This document shows positions 1-13,400 of a DNA stretch of 64,000 bases, in pieces. The stretch comes from Ampullaceana balthica (Eukaryota; Mollusca; Gastropoda; Lymnaeidae). Location of the stretch: NCBI GenBank assembly GCA_944989445.1, contig CALYLW010000573.1:182825-246824 (forward strand), given 5' to 3'. The first letter of the stretch is position 1. Each line of letters begins with the position of its first letter. The notes under the pieces were generated by a model. That model was not told the DNA's origin, did no database searches, and worked only from the letters and a program-made list of their open reading frames with translations. The position numbers and the translations under genes were made by a program.

Positions 1-62
1 GTTTTTATTTTGAAAACTTCCGGTATTTTTGACGGGTGATACACCAGTATAAATAATAATAA
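1..62 (+). mobile_element. Fragment matching the 3' end of the element at 11408-11856
   Basis: Shares about 40 bases (gaaaacttcc...tttttgacgggtgatac, then a CAG/TAG-T border and AAT-rich sequence) with 11816-11865. A dispersed element end, possibly Helitron-like. The rest lies outside the window. Confidence 0.5.
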
Positions 63-583
63 AGTAAGGATATGTAAAAATAATTTTAAAATTTTTTTTA
101 AAGGGTGCCATGAAAGTTAAGGGTAAGTGTTAAAGAGTTGTTGATGGTGAAATAGGAGTTTCCGTGATGGTGGGACTAGTGGCAGAACATAACTAAAGTG
201 TCTAAACACTAAACAGGGAAGAGGAGGGAACGATGAGGATGATACCCGTGGCGTGTTGCTCTTGAGACTCTTTTGTTCATTTATAACTGCAATCTATTAA
301 TTTTATTGATGTTTTTCAAATTATTAAACGCAAATACTTCAATTGGACAGAATTATCTTAAATATGAATATGTCCTCAAAATATTGCTTTTCAATGACTA
401 ATTATTAAATTTACATGTAATGACAGTAATGTCATAGCTTAACCCCCTAATTTATGCACGGTTTTATCAGGGTTAATTTAAATAATCTACACCAATGTGT
501 ACATACATTATATTCTAATTCTAGCCACCATTTCCCCAGGCTATACACACATTTAACTGACATCCCTCAAGGCACACATAAAA
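63..583. other. Upstream region, nothing recognised
   Basis: AT-rich, with no clear TATA box, CpG island or open frame of note. The acceptor-like ttccccag at 539 does not lead into a usable frame. Confidence 0.4.
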
Positions 584-701
584 ATGGCAACAAGGAACGA
601 GACAGGGGACACCCTCAACCAGCCGGAGCAGGGTTTCCAGGACCAAGTCTGTGGCCACGCCAAAGGAAGCATTGTCGACTGTGGGAGTGGATTCCACCCA
701 G
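584..701 (+). CDS. Candidate first coding exon, frame unresolved
   Basis: An ATG at 584 opens a frame beginning MATRNETGDTLNQPEQ that stays open to a donor CAG|gtattt after 701. That exit is phase 1, whereas exon 2 must be entered in phase 0. The +1 frame (from 585, ending STQ) exits in phase 0 and gives a basic, Ser/Thr-rich tail that would splice cleanly to exon 2, but it has no ATG and a stop at 579-581. Either an unseen upstream exon exists, or an indel is present, or this is not the exon used. Confidence 0.35.
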
Positions 702-1279
702 GTATTTTCTAAATAAGTGGGGACCTTCATACATTTTTAATGTTTAATATAGTTACGATAAATCAATAGATGTTATTGGTGATCATCTGTCTATGATTCA
801 TCTTGTCACTGATTCAATTATATTGGTTGACAAGTAGAACTATAATTAACAGTAGAGTAGAAGTCTTGCTTTATGATTATAATCTAGCTTCAATAACATA
901 GCTGAAGAAAAATAATAAGAATCTAACTGTAGAATTATAATTATGTAATCTATTCCTAATGCTAGAAATTGTAGAAACCTAGCTGAAAAACTAAACTCTA
1001 GTAGGTGTATAGGAATGTAGTTATCAAAATATATTTTCGCTGTAGAATATCATAATAATGCAGAAATTAATCTATAATCTAGTTGTAGAAATGTATTGTA
1101 TCTGATAACTTTTCCCTAGCTTTATTATTTAACTTTGGCAGTAGAGCTAGATTCAGGCTTTAGAACTATGATCTGGTTTTTGACCCATACTCTAGCTGTA
1201 GAACTAAAATCTGACCATAAAGCTATACAAACTATACTCTTAACTCTTGAACTTAAATCTTGCTGTATTCTGTTCACAG

Positions 1280-1414
1280 TTAGTTGCCAGAGAAGCCAGA
1301 GATGAACGACGTGCATTGATACAAAAGACCCACAAATATATCTTCTCTAACGTCTCACATTATCTGTGTATTTCTAATGATGAAGTTGAGGAGTTTGTAT
1401 TGGATGAAGACATT
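1280..1414 (+). CDS. DNAH8: DNAH exon 2: N-terminal stem
   Basis: Acceptor ttcacag, donor gtaagc; phase 0 in, 0 out. Encodes a charged N-terminal segment ([15 protein letters not shown]...[10 protein letters not shown]) that resembles the start of DNAH5, including the spacing to an acidic VEE motif. It contains no in-frame ATG, so translation must start upstream. Confidence 0.8.
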
Positions 1415-4400
1415 GTAAGCATTGATGATGATTTAGATAGTTTATAAACCCAATCACTTTAAACTCCACCTTTTGCAACCTCCACCCAACCATAACCTTA
1501 CACACTCTAACTCCACCCAACCATAACCTTAACTCCACCCAACCATAACCTTACACACTCTAACTCCACCCAAACATAACCTTACACACTCTAACTCCAC
1601 CCAACCATAACATTACACACTCTAACTCCACCCAAACATAACCTTACACACTCTAACTCCACCCAACCATAACTTTACACACTCTAACTCCACCCAACCA
1701 TAACTTTACACACTCTAACTCCACCCAACCATAACTTTACACACTCAACTCCACCCAACCATAACCTTAAACACTCTAACTCCACCCAACCATAACTTTA
1801 CACACTCTAACTCCACCCAACCATAACCTTACACACTCTAACTCCACCCAACCATAACCTTACACACTCTAACTCCACCCAACCATAACCTTACACACTA
1901 ACTCCACCCAACCATAACTTTACACACTCTAACTCCACCCAACCATAACTTTACACACTCTAGCTTCACCCAACCATAACTTTACACACTCTAACTCCAC
2001 CCAACCATAACCTTACACACTGTAACTCCACCCAACAATAACAAACACACTATAACTCCACCCAACCATAACTTTACACACATTGTAACTCCACCCAACC
2101 TTACACACATTGTAACTCCACCCAACCTTACACACATTGTAACTCCACCCAACCTTACACACATTGTAACTCCACCCAACCTTACACACATTATAACTCC
2201 ACCCAACCTTACAAACATTGTAACTCCGCCCTATTATAACCCAATGACTCAGTCTCTACCCACAATAACTCCATGATATGAATATTCTCATTGTGTGTTC
2301 CAACGTGTGGCACCAAAGTGAGTGGTTGTACATCTTTCTTGTTAAAGTCACTTTTTCATTTAATTAAAAAAGAAATAGATAATTTCCACTTCAAAATTAA
2401 TTTTAATGTTATTAAAAAAGGCTTACAAAATCGTAATAAAATACTTTCACGTTGTGCAAATATAGGACCTGATAATTAAAAATACAAATATTTGCTTAGC
2501 TAAATTCACCGTAGCGTTACAAGCAGGCAGCAGTTACCAGAAGACCCACAGTTACAGAAAAACTAAAGATGCAAAATCAAAGTTAACAAACAGACCTACA
2601 CTTACAGATAGATCAATAGCTGCAGGCAGAGTAAAAACTAGACTCACCTTTATGCCTACAGATACAAAGCTAGATATAGACCCAGAGTTACAGAGAGACT
2701 CAAAGTTACAGACTAAGATTTACGAAATAGACAGACAGTTACAAATAGACAATACTCAGAAATTTTAAAGCGACCACCAAAACTTATATTACTATGATTT
2801 AATTCCATTTTGTTAAAAAATATCTCTGTCCTGTTTAGTGTAAGGTAAAACTAGTACTTGTATAGATAAAAACATATTCACACATTTTTAGTCATTTATT
2901 AATGCTTCAATTGTCATAACTTTTTTTTATATTTATTGGACACCAACATTTTTAATGACCATGTTTTTAGTTTGAAAATTTGAAAACTGTGTGGGAAAAC
3001 GGTTGCCTTTTTAGAAATATTCTTAAAAATTATGTTCCGAGTGTCTGAAAAGTAAAATTCATTGGTGGACCTGTAAAATCTATTTTTGTATATACAAAAA
3101 AATTAAAAAATCTTTGTGGCCCTGGCTCTTAAAACTTGACTCATGGTGGGTGGGTGGGGCGTGACATTTCTTTGTGATTTAGAGATTGTCATTATTTATT
3201 TGTGATAACTGAATCTATATCTAGATTTTTTGTCCAGTCTGTCCGCAGGATGAGTCGGTTCCTGACAAAAGAGGAGGCAGTCTTACTTTTCCAGTACCAG
3301 CTAAGCTCACCTCTAACGATTGAAGGTAATTCCTCAAGTTTCATTCTTTCCTTTCATAGGCTTAAAAGTTTTTAATGGAGGGTGAAACCTGCCATTATAT
3401 TATGGTGGGGAGTGGGTGGGTCAATGGAGGGTGAAACCTGCCATTATATTATGGTGGGGAGTGGGCGGGTCAATGGAGGGTGAAACCTCCCATTATATTA
3501 TGGTGGGGAGTGGGCATGTCAATGGAGGGTAAAACCTCCCATTATATTATGGTGGGGAGTGGGTCTGTCAATGGAGGGTGAAACCTCCCATTATATTATG
3601 ATGGGGAGTGGGCATGTCAATGGAGGTTGAAACCTCCCATAATATTATGATGGGGAGTGGGTGGGTCAATGGAGGGTGAAACCTGCCATTATATTATGAT
3701 GGGGAGTGGGCGTGTCAATGGACAGTGAAACCTCCCATTATATTATGGGGGGGAGTGGGTGGGTCAATGGAGGGTGAAACCTGCCATTATATTATGGTGG
3801 GGAGTGGGCGTGTCAATGGAGGGTGAAACCTGCCATTATATTATGGTGGGGAGTGGGCGTGTCAATGGAGGGTGAAACCTGCCATTATATTATGGTGGGG
3901 AGTGGGCGTGTCAATGGAGGGTGAAACCTGCCATTATATTATGGTGGGGAGTGGGGTCAATGGAGGGTGAAACCTGCCATTATATTATGGTGGGGAGTGG
4001 GGACAATGGAGGATGAAACCTGCCATTATATTATGGTGGGGAGTGGGCGTGTCAATGGAGGGTGAAACCTGCCATTATATTATGGTGGGGAGTGGGTGTG
4101 TCAATGGAGGGTGAAACCTGCCATTATATTATAGTGGGGAGTGGGTGTGTCAATGGAGGGTGAAACCTGCCATTATATTATGGTGGGGAGTGGGCGTGTC
4201 AATGGAGGGTGAAACCTGCCATTATATTATGGTGGGGAGTGGGCGTGTCAATGGAGGGTGAAACCTGCCATTATATTATGGTGGGGAGTGGGTGTGTCAA
4301 TGGAGGGTGAAACCTGCCATTATATTATGGTGGGGAGTGGGTGTGTCAATGGAGGGTGAAACCTGCCATTATATTATAGTGGGGAGTGGGTGTGTCAATG

Positions 4401-7400
4401 GAGGGTGAAACCTGCCATTATATTATGGTGGGGAGTGGGCGTGTCAATGGAGGGTGAAACCTGCCATTATATTATGGTGGGGAGTTGGGACTATGGAGGG
4501 TGAAACCTGCCATTATATTATGGTGGGGAGTGGGTGTGTCAATGGAGGGTGAAACCTGCCATTATATTATGGTGGGGAGTGGGTGTGTCAATGGAGGGTG
4601 AAACCTGCCATTATATTATGGTGGGGAGTGGGGACAATGGAGGGTGAAACCTGCCATTATATTATGGTGGGGAGTGGGTGTGTCAATGGAGGGTGAAACC
4701 TGCCATTATATTATGGTGGGGAGTGGGTGTGTCAATGGAGGGTGAAACCTGCCATTATATTATGGTGGGGAGTGGGTGTGTCAATGGAGGGTGAAACCTG
4801 CCATTATATTATAGTGGGGAGTGGGCGTGTCAATGGAGGGTGAAACCTGGCATTATATTATTGTGGGGAGTGGGTGTGTCAATGGAGGGTGAAACCTGCC
4901 ATTATATTATGGTGGGGAGTGGGCGTGTCAATGGAGGGTGAAACCTGTCATTATATTATAGTGGGGAGTGGGCGTGTCAATGGAGGGTGAAACCTGCCAT
5001 TATATTATGGTGGGGAGTGGGCGTGTCAATGGAGGGTGAAACCTGCCATTATATTATGGTGGGGAGTGGGCGTGTCAATGGAGGGTGAAACCTGCCATTA
5101 TATTATGGTGGGGAGTGGGTGTGTCAATGGAGGGTGAAACCTGCCATTATATTATGGTGGGGAGCGGGTTTGTCAATGGAGGGTGAAACCTGCCATTATA
5201 TTATGGTGGGGAGTGGGGTCAATGGAGGGTGAAACGTCCATTATAATATGGTGGGGTGTGGGCGTGTCAATGGAGGGTGAAACCTGCCATTATATTATGG
5301 TGGGGAGTGGGCGTGTCAATGGAGGGTGAAACCTGCCATTATATTATGGTGGGGAGTGGGCGTGTCAATGGAGGGTGAAACCTGCCATTATATTATGGTG
5401 GGGAGTGGGCGTGTCAATGGATGGTGAAACCTGCCATTATATTATGGTGGGTAGTAGGCGTGTCAATGGAGGGTGAAACCTGCCATTATATTATGGTGGG
5501 GAGTGGGCGTGTCAATGGAGGGTGAAACCTGCCATTATATTATAGTGGGGAGTGGGCGTGTCAATGGAGGGTGAAACCTGCCATTATATTATGGTGGGGA
5601 GTGGGCGGGTCAATCTGGAGACAAAATGGTAACAAAGACACTTCAAAAAGTTTATTCTTAAAAAAGTTAAAACCAAATATTCTATACTTTGGGCTAAGAG
5701 GAGATGAGGAGAGTCCAGACCAGCCCCTTTAGTCACCTTCCTACACCCCTGCCAGCCCCTTTAGTCACCTTCCTACACCCCTGCCAGCCCCTTTAGTCAC
5801 CTTCCTACACCCCTGCCAGCCCCTTTAGTCACCTTCCTACACCCCTGCCAGCCCCTTTAGTCACCTTCCTACACCCCTGCCAGGGTGTAAATAAAACAAC
5901 AACCAGTCAGCACATTGCATGCATTCATGTTTATTTGCTGTTTAGATTGTGGGAGGGCCTACGCCCCGAGGGGAAGCTCAACTCAACGACTGTTTGTGAC
6001 AAATGGAGATGGCATCGCCATGGATGGGAAATGTGTGTACTTTCTGAAGAGAAGTCAGTCCCATTTGGAAGACAGAAACATCTCTGATGTAAGACTTGTG
6101 GGATGATGTCATTTTGCTTTCATGGGCCCCCCTTTATTAGCAGACAGTGGTTCCTACAGTGTGTTAAAGCGGCTGTATCTTGTATAGTAGAGATCTGTGC
6201 ATCAACAATCCACTTTTAATTTCTCTTTTAGAATTCATATCCCACAATTGTCCCCAAATTCAGAAATGTACGAGTCGTTTAATTTATCTCTGTAATGCTG
6301 ATAGTTAATGCTGATGTACGGTTTGATAGTCAAGATGCATTTCAAAACTTTGTAACCAATGCTACATTCACCAATAGTAATGAGAGAAAACAGTGTTGTA
6401 TCTGTGTCACAACCTTTGGCAGCAATGTTTCTAAAACCACATCACAGCTGCCAGTTCCTAAGGGGTCACCACAACAGGGGATCAGGTGCTCACCATTTGT
6501 GTAAGGGATCCGGCGGTCATCATCAATATTGACCGTCCTCCCGTTGTCCCCAGGAAATAATTTCAGCCAGCATCCAAGTGAAGGCTGGTAGAAGTCTGCT
6601 AGGTGCCATCTCCGAGCACGTCTCTCTCGTCTACTACTCGGCTCTCCATGGGTTGAAAAACTGGGCCGTCTTAAAGAAGAGTGTCAGTGAGTCCAACAAA
6701 TGTACCTACAGTGAGATCTTCGTGGACATTGAAAACTTCATTCAACACACACAGTGTAGGTATTCTACTATAGAGCACACACAGTGTAGGTATTCTACTA
6801 TAGAGCATACACATTTAGGTATTCTACTATAGAGCACACACAGTGTAGGTATTCTGCTATAGAGCACACAAGTAGATGTCCTGTCAAATTGACATTTCTT
6901 TACATAAATTGGATCTGAAAGATTTTGCTGATCCAAACTTAAAGTTCTATGACATATTTATCTCCTGCTGCAGTAGATAAACCTGTGAATAAGTTGATAA
7001 GGGGTGAAATTTAAAACAAAAATTGCTTGTGCTTTAAATTGCATACAGTAATATCTTCATTTGAGATAGATCAAGCATAAATATTGAGAGAAGCATTATA
7101 TATAATTAACTTTTACATATGTAATAGAAAGTGTTTTTCAAATGGTAAACTCTTGTTCTCAGTGGCTGAGAGGCACTCCTTTGAGGTTGTTCAGCTGAAA
7201 ACCTTGGACAAAGAAAAGATGAATATCATTGCTGGTATAACAAGTGTTGAGGATTGTCTTAGTGCTGCGCAGAGTAAAGCGGTTGTCTCCCTTTTAGAAG
7301 AAATAGCGACCCTTTGGTGTCAACAAATTGAGGCGGTAAATATTGCTTATTACCTTAGTGAGTTCGATTAGAGCGCCTGTATTTTTATGAGTTTTTATGT

Positions 7401-10400
7401 TGTTTTTTTGTGTCTTTACATTTTGCTACTAAAGCAATGAAGATCATTATGTACCTAAAGGAAGCAAAGTTTAAAACTACAGTTTATGTACAAATAAATT
7501 CACTCATCTTAAGTTAACATTTCAAAAGTGTTTAGCAAATCCTTCCTAAAAATATGTTTTCAGTTAACCTGAGTTTAACTTCATTTCAACTTCTAAACAC
7601 ACTATTCCCCAACTTTCTTTCATCTTGCGGAATATTTTAGTCTTTTTAAAGCTGTGTATCCACCGGCAGTCAATCCAGTTTTACAGGCATTTCCTTGTAT
7701 AAATATTTGTTTGATCTGCTAAAATTTGAAGGAGTTTGCCCATACTTTATTATTTTAAATGACGAATGTATATACTCGTTCTATAGCCCGTTCGTTCATA
7801 ATCCGACCTCCCCACTTTTGGAAGAGAAAAGTATTAAAAATGTATAACCCACTCGCAAGCCGACCCCCCAAAAATAATAGGACAACTTTAAAAAAATGGT
7901 ACAAATTTTTTTAAACTACAAGCTAAATCGGTCATTATGATTGTTTACTTTGTACTACCTATCATTGTCTTTGTGCTCTTTGTTAGGCAAGAGTTACCGG
8001 TATTTACAAAACAAATTCTTTGGTAAACAGTGGCGAAAGCGCGAACATTCAAATTCGTTGTTGAAAACAAAATTTGTAAAACAATTTATTAAAACATTCA
8101 CAAAAATAAATAAAATGATTAAATAAGGTAAGTGCAGATGTTTAATAATATATTATAGCTTCTGATAGAGCAGTCGAATCTTGTAGAATGTAGAAAAGGA
8201 CCTTGATGATCTCGATTAACAACACAGATATTCAATGTACATGCAGAAATGACCTATGATCCGCTCCTAAGCCGACCCCCCCCCAACTTTCCCCCTAGAT
8301 TTTGTCCAAAAAAGGTCGGCTTCAGAATGAGTACATACTGTACATTACCTTTCTTGAATATTTACCATCAACAATTATAATACAGCATAAGAACTGCAAA
8401 TGTTATCTATTCAACAGAATAAGTGCAATAAAATTCTGCCTCATTAAAACTAAAGAATTTGACATTAAAGTTTCATTTTACTTTCCCCTCACCTTCATTC
8501 ACCTTAATGACCTATCTCTGTGTCTGCCTTGAATCTTGTGAGTTAAAATATTAGCACTTCCCAATAACCTAGAGCACCACTTTGAGAAGCACTGACCTAG
8601 AGGGATGAAACTTGGCATAGATATCACTTTCTATAACAATGATACTAACTACGAAAAAAAAATGTATGCCTTTATTTATAGAATTTCTTTAGAGGTATCT
8701 TGGACTTGAACTTCTCATATATTTTTTTCCCTAGGGCTTCCTTGGCTTTTAAAATTTGTTTTTAACATAAATCTAAATTTTGGCGTGGAATCTTACTGTA
8801 ACAACTGCAAAATTCCACATGGTTTGGAAATGCAAATCAAGTACATTTTTTTGCAATGGCTCATTTCAAAGTATATTTTCTAATTGAGTATTCACACCGT
8901 ATATACTCGTTCTATAGCCAGTTTGTTCATAAGCCGACCCCACTTTTGGAAGGGAAAAGTATTAAAAGTGTATAACCCGATCGCAAGCCGACCCCCCAAA
9001 AATAATAGAAGAGCTTTAAAAAAATGGTACATATTTTTTTAAAACTACAAGCTAAATCGGTCTTTATGATTGTTTACTTTGTACTGCCTATCTTTGTCTT
9101 TCTGTCTTTGTTAAGCAAGAATTACCGGTATTTAAAAAAAATTTTATTTGGTTAACAGTGACGAAAGCGCGTACATTCAAATCCGTGGTTGAAAACAAAA
9201 TTTGTAAAACAATTTATTAAAACGTTCACAAAAATAAATAAAATGATTAAATAAGGTAAGTGCTGATCTTTAATAATATATTATAGCTTCTGATAGAGCA
9301 GTTGAATATTGTAGACTGTAGAAAAGGACATTGATAATCTACAATTACAACACCGATATTCAATATCCATGCAGAAATCACCTATGACCCGCTCATAAGC
9401 CGACCCCCCCCACTTTTTCCCCTAGATTTTGTCCAAAAAAGGTCGTCTTGCGAACGAGTATATACGGTATATATTATTATTATTAACTTGTTTTTAGCTT
9501 CTAAATGATGCTGGCCGGATACGCCGCGAAGCAGACGACATCGGACCAAAGAAAGAGTTGGAATTCTGGCTGGGAAGAACTGCGCAGTTCAGCTATCTGC
9601 TGCAGCAGATAAGAGACAAGCGCGCTCGCCTGGTTATCCACACCCTCATCATCTGCAAGTCTCCGGTCATGACACGCTGGAGGGATCTTGACATGAAGGT
9701 TACAGACCAGGCCAACGAGGCCCGGGACAACACCAAGTATCTTTACACGCTGGAGAAGTACTGTGAACCACTTTACAGATGTCAGCCAGTGAGACTTCTG
9801 CATTTTTTGTTTTGTTTGGGGTGTGGTGGGCTGATTTTATATATTTTCATTGTTAGGGGGGGGTGGGGTGTGCGATGTTCATGCTATATGTTTTTTAAGG
9901 AAGAGACCCGCAACTTTATTTGTTTTATTACTATGGTGACCATGGCATTTGCCACTAGATAGATTGTTATTTTTCCTTACTGAACACATAAAAGTTATTT
10001 TCATGGTAGAGCGCTAGCTTTGTACAAACGTCATTTCCTAACATGAACCTGCACACGAGAAGTGGTGTATATTTTTTTAATATAATGATCCTGCCTTTAA
10101 TTCCCTGGCCTTGTTATCAAAGTGAAAATTGTGTGACTCAGTGAGACCTTGTGTAATATATAAGTCTGAATGTTCTTGTGAGGTCAGGGAGTCAGAACTA
10201 TTTCAATGCATCTCTTGTGTTATTTTGTTATTGAATATTTAAGTAAATGTAAACACATTTTAATCTATTTTTATTTCTGGAGATAACCCAACAAACAATA
10301 ATAAAGTTACACTAGGAAAAAAAATCCACTCAAGATGTTAACACCACCTCTTTCAATGCAGATGTATTGTATCTATAACACCACCTCTTTCAATGCAGAT

Positions 10401-13400
10401 GTATTGTATCTATTTTTAAATTCCATTAGTATAAATAAAATAAATCCCACCAAACACATTGGTGGTGTTGTAAAGTTTTGCCTCTAAAGCAGATGTTCTT
10501 TAACTGGTGTTCTTTCACAAGTATTTTTATTTTTTAAAAATTTAAGTAGCGTATCTTTGAAATACTGAACAGCATGTTATCTTATGTATTTTGATTATTA
10601 TCATTACCAGAAAAATATTGAAAAGGACTTCATCTATATTTATGCTCCCTGTCGTGCAGTTTCAACAGCAAAATTATTTTTAGTGTTGTTATTTTTTACT
10701 AACTTCTTTCTATAGGTCAGCATGATTGATAAACTGTCGGGCCTCATAGGAACCATTCGACTCATTTACAACTTTTCACCTTACTACACAGTACTGACAA
10801 AGTTTCAAGTATATTTGTTAAGGTAAAATCAGTTAACCCACTTTGATAATATTTCACCCCCTCTCAACTCACACTGTCCCTATCAATGTACTCTCTAAGC
10901 TGCGCTGCCGCCCAGCTATCTGCCCAATGCTGTGCAGCAGTTTAGAGTTACAGCAAAGAAAAGTTTCATAAGTGTTTTGTTGGAATATATAATTTTGCTC
11001 ATCAAAAATTAATGCTGCACAATGTTGCACGTAAGTTAATTTTTTTTTGCACCCAAACCAACAAATCTTTAAGGGAATATTAGTTCCCATCCCTCTTTTT
11101 ATTTCTTTTGTGTGTGTGTGTATGGTATTACATTTATTATGAATAAAACCATATTTTCTCTGCTGAACTCTTCTAAGCTAATTAATGTATCACGTATCAC
11201 ATTAATTAGAGCTAATAAAATAGGAAATTATAGGAAAATATCAAATTTAATTAAATCTATACTATACCCTTAATTATAATAACATACATAATTCCCGTAA
11301 TGGATGTAATGCTTCTTGGATGTAATGCTGTTAGTTTCAATAGTGCGCACCAAAAATTACTGCACCAAATATAACTCTTTTCGAACGTTCCGCATAAAAT
11401 TGTTCAATCCTATATAATAAAAGGCAATGTTCTGTCCGGTCATATATATATTGGTCCCTCTAACACATGTGACTCTTACAGCCAATCATATTGGACATGT
11501 TTACGCGGACGTTCAAAACGAGTTATTTTTGGTACAGTATTTCTTCCAAGACTTTATTTTGAGTTATGCGCATTGGGATTTATAGTCAAAAGCTCTTATT
11601 TTACGAGTTACTTATTTTAACTATAATGAATAGTATTTTAATGACGTGATGCACATGTATGCCGGTCGAGACGGCTGTTGGAGGGGAGCTACAACATGCC
11701 ACTGAACGGTGGCAGAACGTCCTTGGACGGGCTTTGTTGCTCGTATGATAATAAAAAATAAATAAAATAAATGAAAGTTCTGTATTACGTTATTTTTTAA
11801 TCTGATGTGTATATATTTTGAAAACTTCCATCATTTTTGACGGGTGATACGCTAGTAATAATAATAATGAGTAACCTCTAAATAGTGAATGAGTATTTTG
11901 TTAATTATTGCTTATTTATTGACTTTTGGCTCCTTTTAAAATTCTTTGCTTGCTTTTGATTGGACAATTTTAAATCCCTGAGTTCAGCCAGCTCTGAGTG
12001 GGTACCTGACACTAGTTAGGGAAACAAAGGCGGCTGGGAATAGTGTGGTCCCTCCTAGCCGTAGTCTGTGAACGCTGATCATGTGTCAATACAATCTTAG
12101 CAGAACGTAGGATGCAATAATCATTTGTATAGAAGAAATGTCTTTAACAGAGAAGACATAAGACAAGTAACTGAACAACTATTAAAAAAACATGTTATTA
12201 ACATTATATTCCTTTTATAGATGATAGGAATATAAACACTATATTTCCAGGCGTGTATTTTAGATTTTTAAAAATATATGGTTGTATTGGGCTTAGCTAT
12301 TGGTAAGCAAACCATGGCATTTAAAGGAATAGATGATGCTTGTTTTTTTACCATCTATTATTCCATGCACTGATGCAAATCTGTAATTTTTTTTCTTATC
12401 ATTTATGAAGATCATATATGTTAAAAAATATGTCTCTTCACACTAATAATTTGTTCCAACACCTGCATTATACAATGAAATTGGCTTATACTAAGCAGTT
12501 TTTATTAGTAATATATATTTGCAAACCAACTACCACTTCTCCAGCCATAAGAGGAAATTAAGCTAGCAAAGATATGACAGAATTTTATTCATTTCTTATG
12601 TTTATTAACTTGCAGATTACAAATCAAATAGTCACAAGCTGTAAGAATTATGTTTCTGACAATGGAATGACACGGTTGTGGGACATACCCAAAAACGAAC
12701 TTTACACAAGACTCAAACATTGCATTAAGTAATTGTCTCTTGTGTCTTTTGTTTTTATTACCTTTGATTCATGATTTTTAAATAAATAATGAGAAATCAC
12801 CTCAAGGTATTGAAGAAATTAAATATTTTTAAAATTTAAAAAATATATTTATTAGAGTTTATGGATTCACTTATTACCTCCTTCCTTCTCTACAACATGG
12901 AATATAGACCATAAGTTACCAAACGTTTAATAAATAACTTTTTAAAAAATTACACGCAAAATAATTTTTGAAACACAGGGATTTATGCAGAACAGGGAAA
13001 GGAAGTTATACTGAAGTTGAAATTATTGGTAGCAAGACATGATACTATACAAAACTATGGGGGCATGGTGATCGAGTGGCTGTGTGCTCGACTGGTGTAC
13101 TGTGAGTCATGGGTTCAAGTCTCTTTGAAGGCATGGGCCTATGCCAATTGCTTAAGGCTCCCCCTGAGTTCACTTATGTCTGATGGGTACATGAAATTAT
13201 TTGGGGGAAAAGCAAAAAGGAGAGGAGCCAGAATATTGATTGTGGGCCCTAAATAAATAGTAGAAGAAGAAGATCATTTGAATTAAGATTTGCCTGTCAA
13301 AATTAGGCTTTTAAAATATATAGCTTTGTAAGAATATCTGCTGTAATGCAATTTATATTACCAGCTTAATGTGAAAGGTTTTATTTAATTTAATGGTAAT

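Noticed and set aside
6295..6504. 69-residue frame in intron 4
   Set aside because: Not bordered by in-phase splice sites; exon 4 joins exon 5 directly in phase 0, as in the family.
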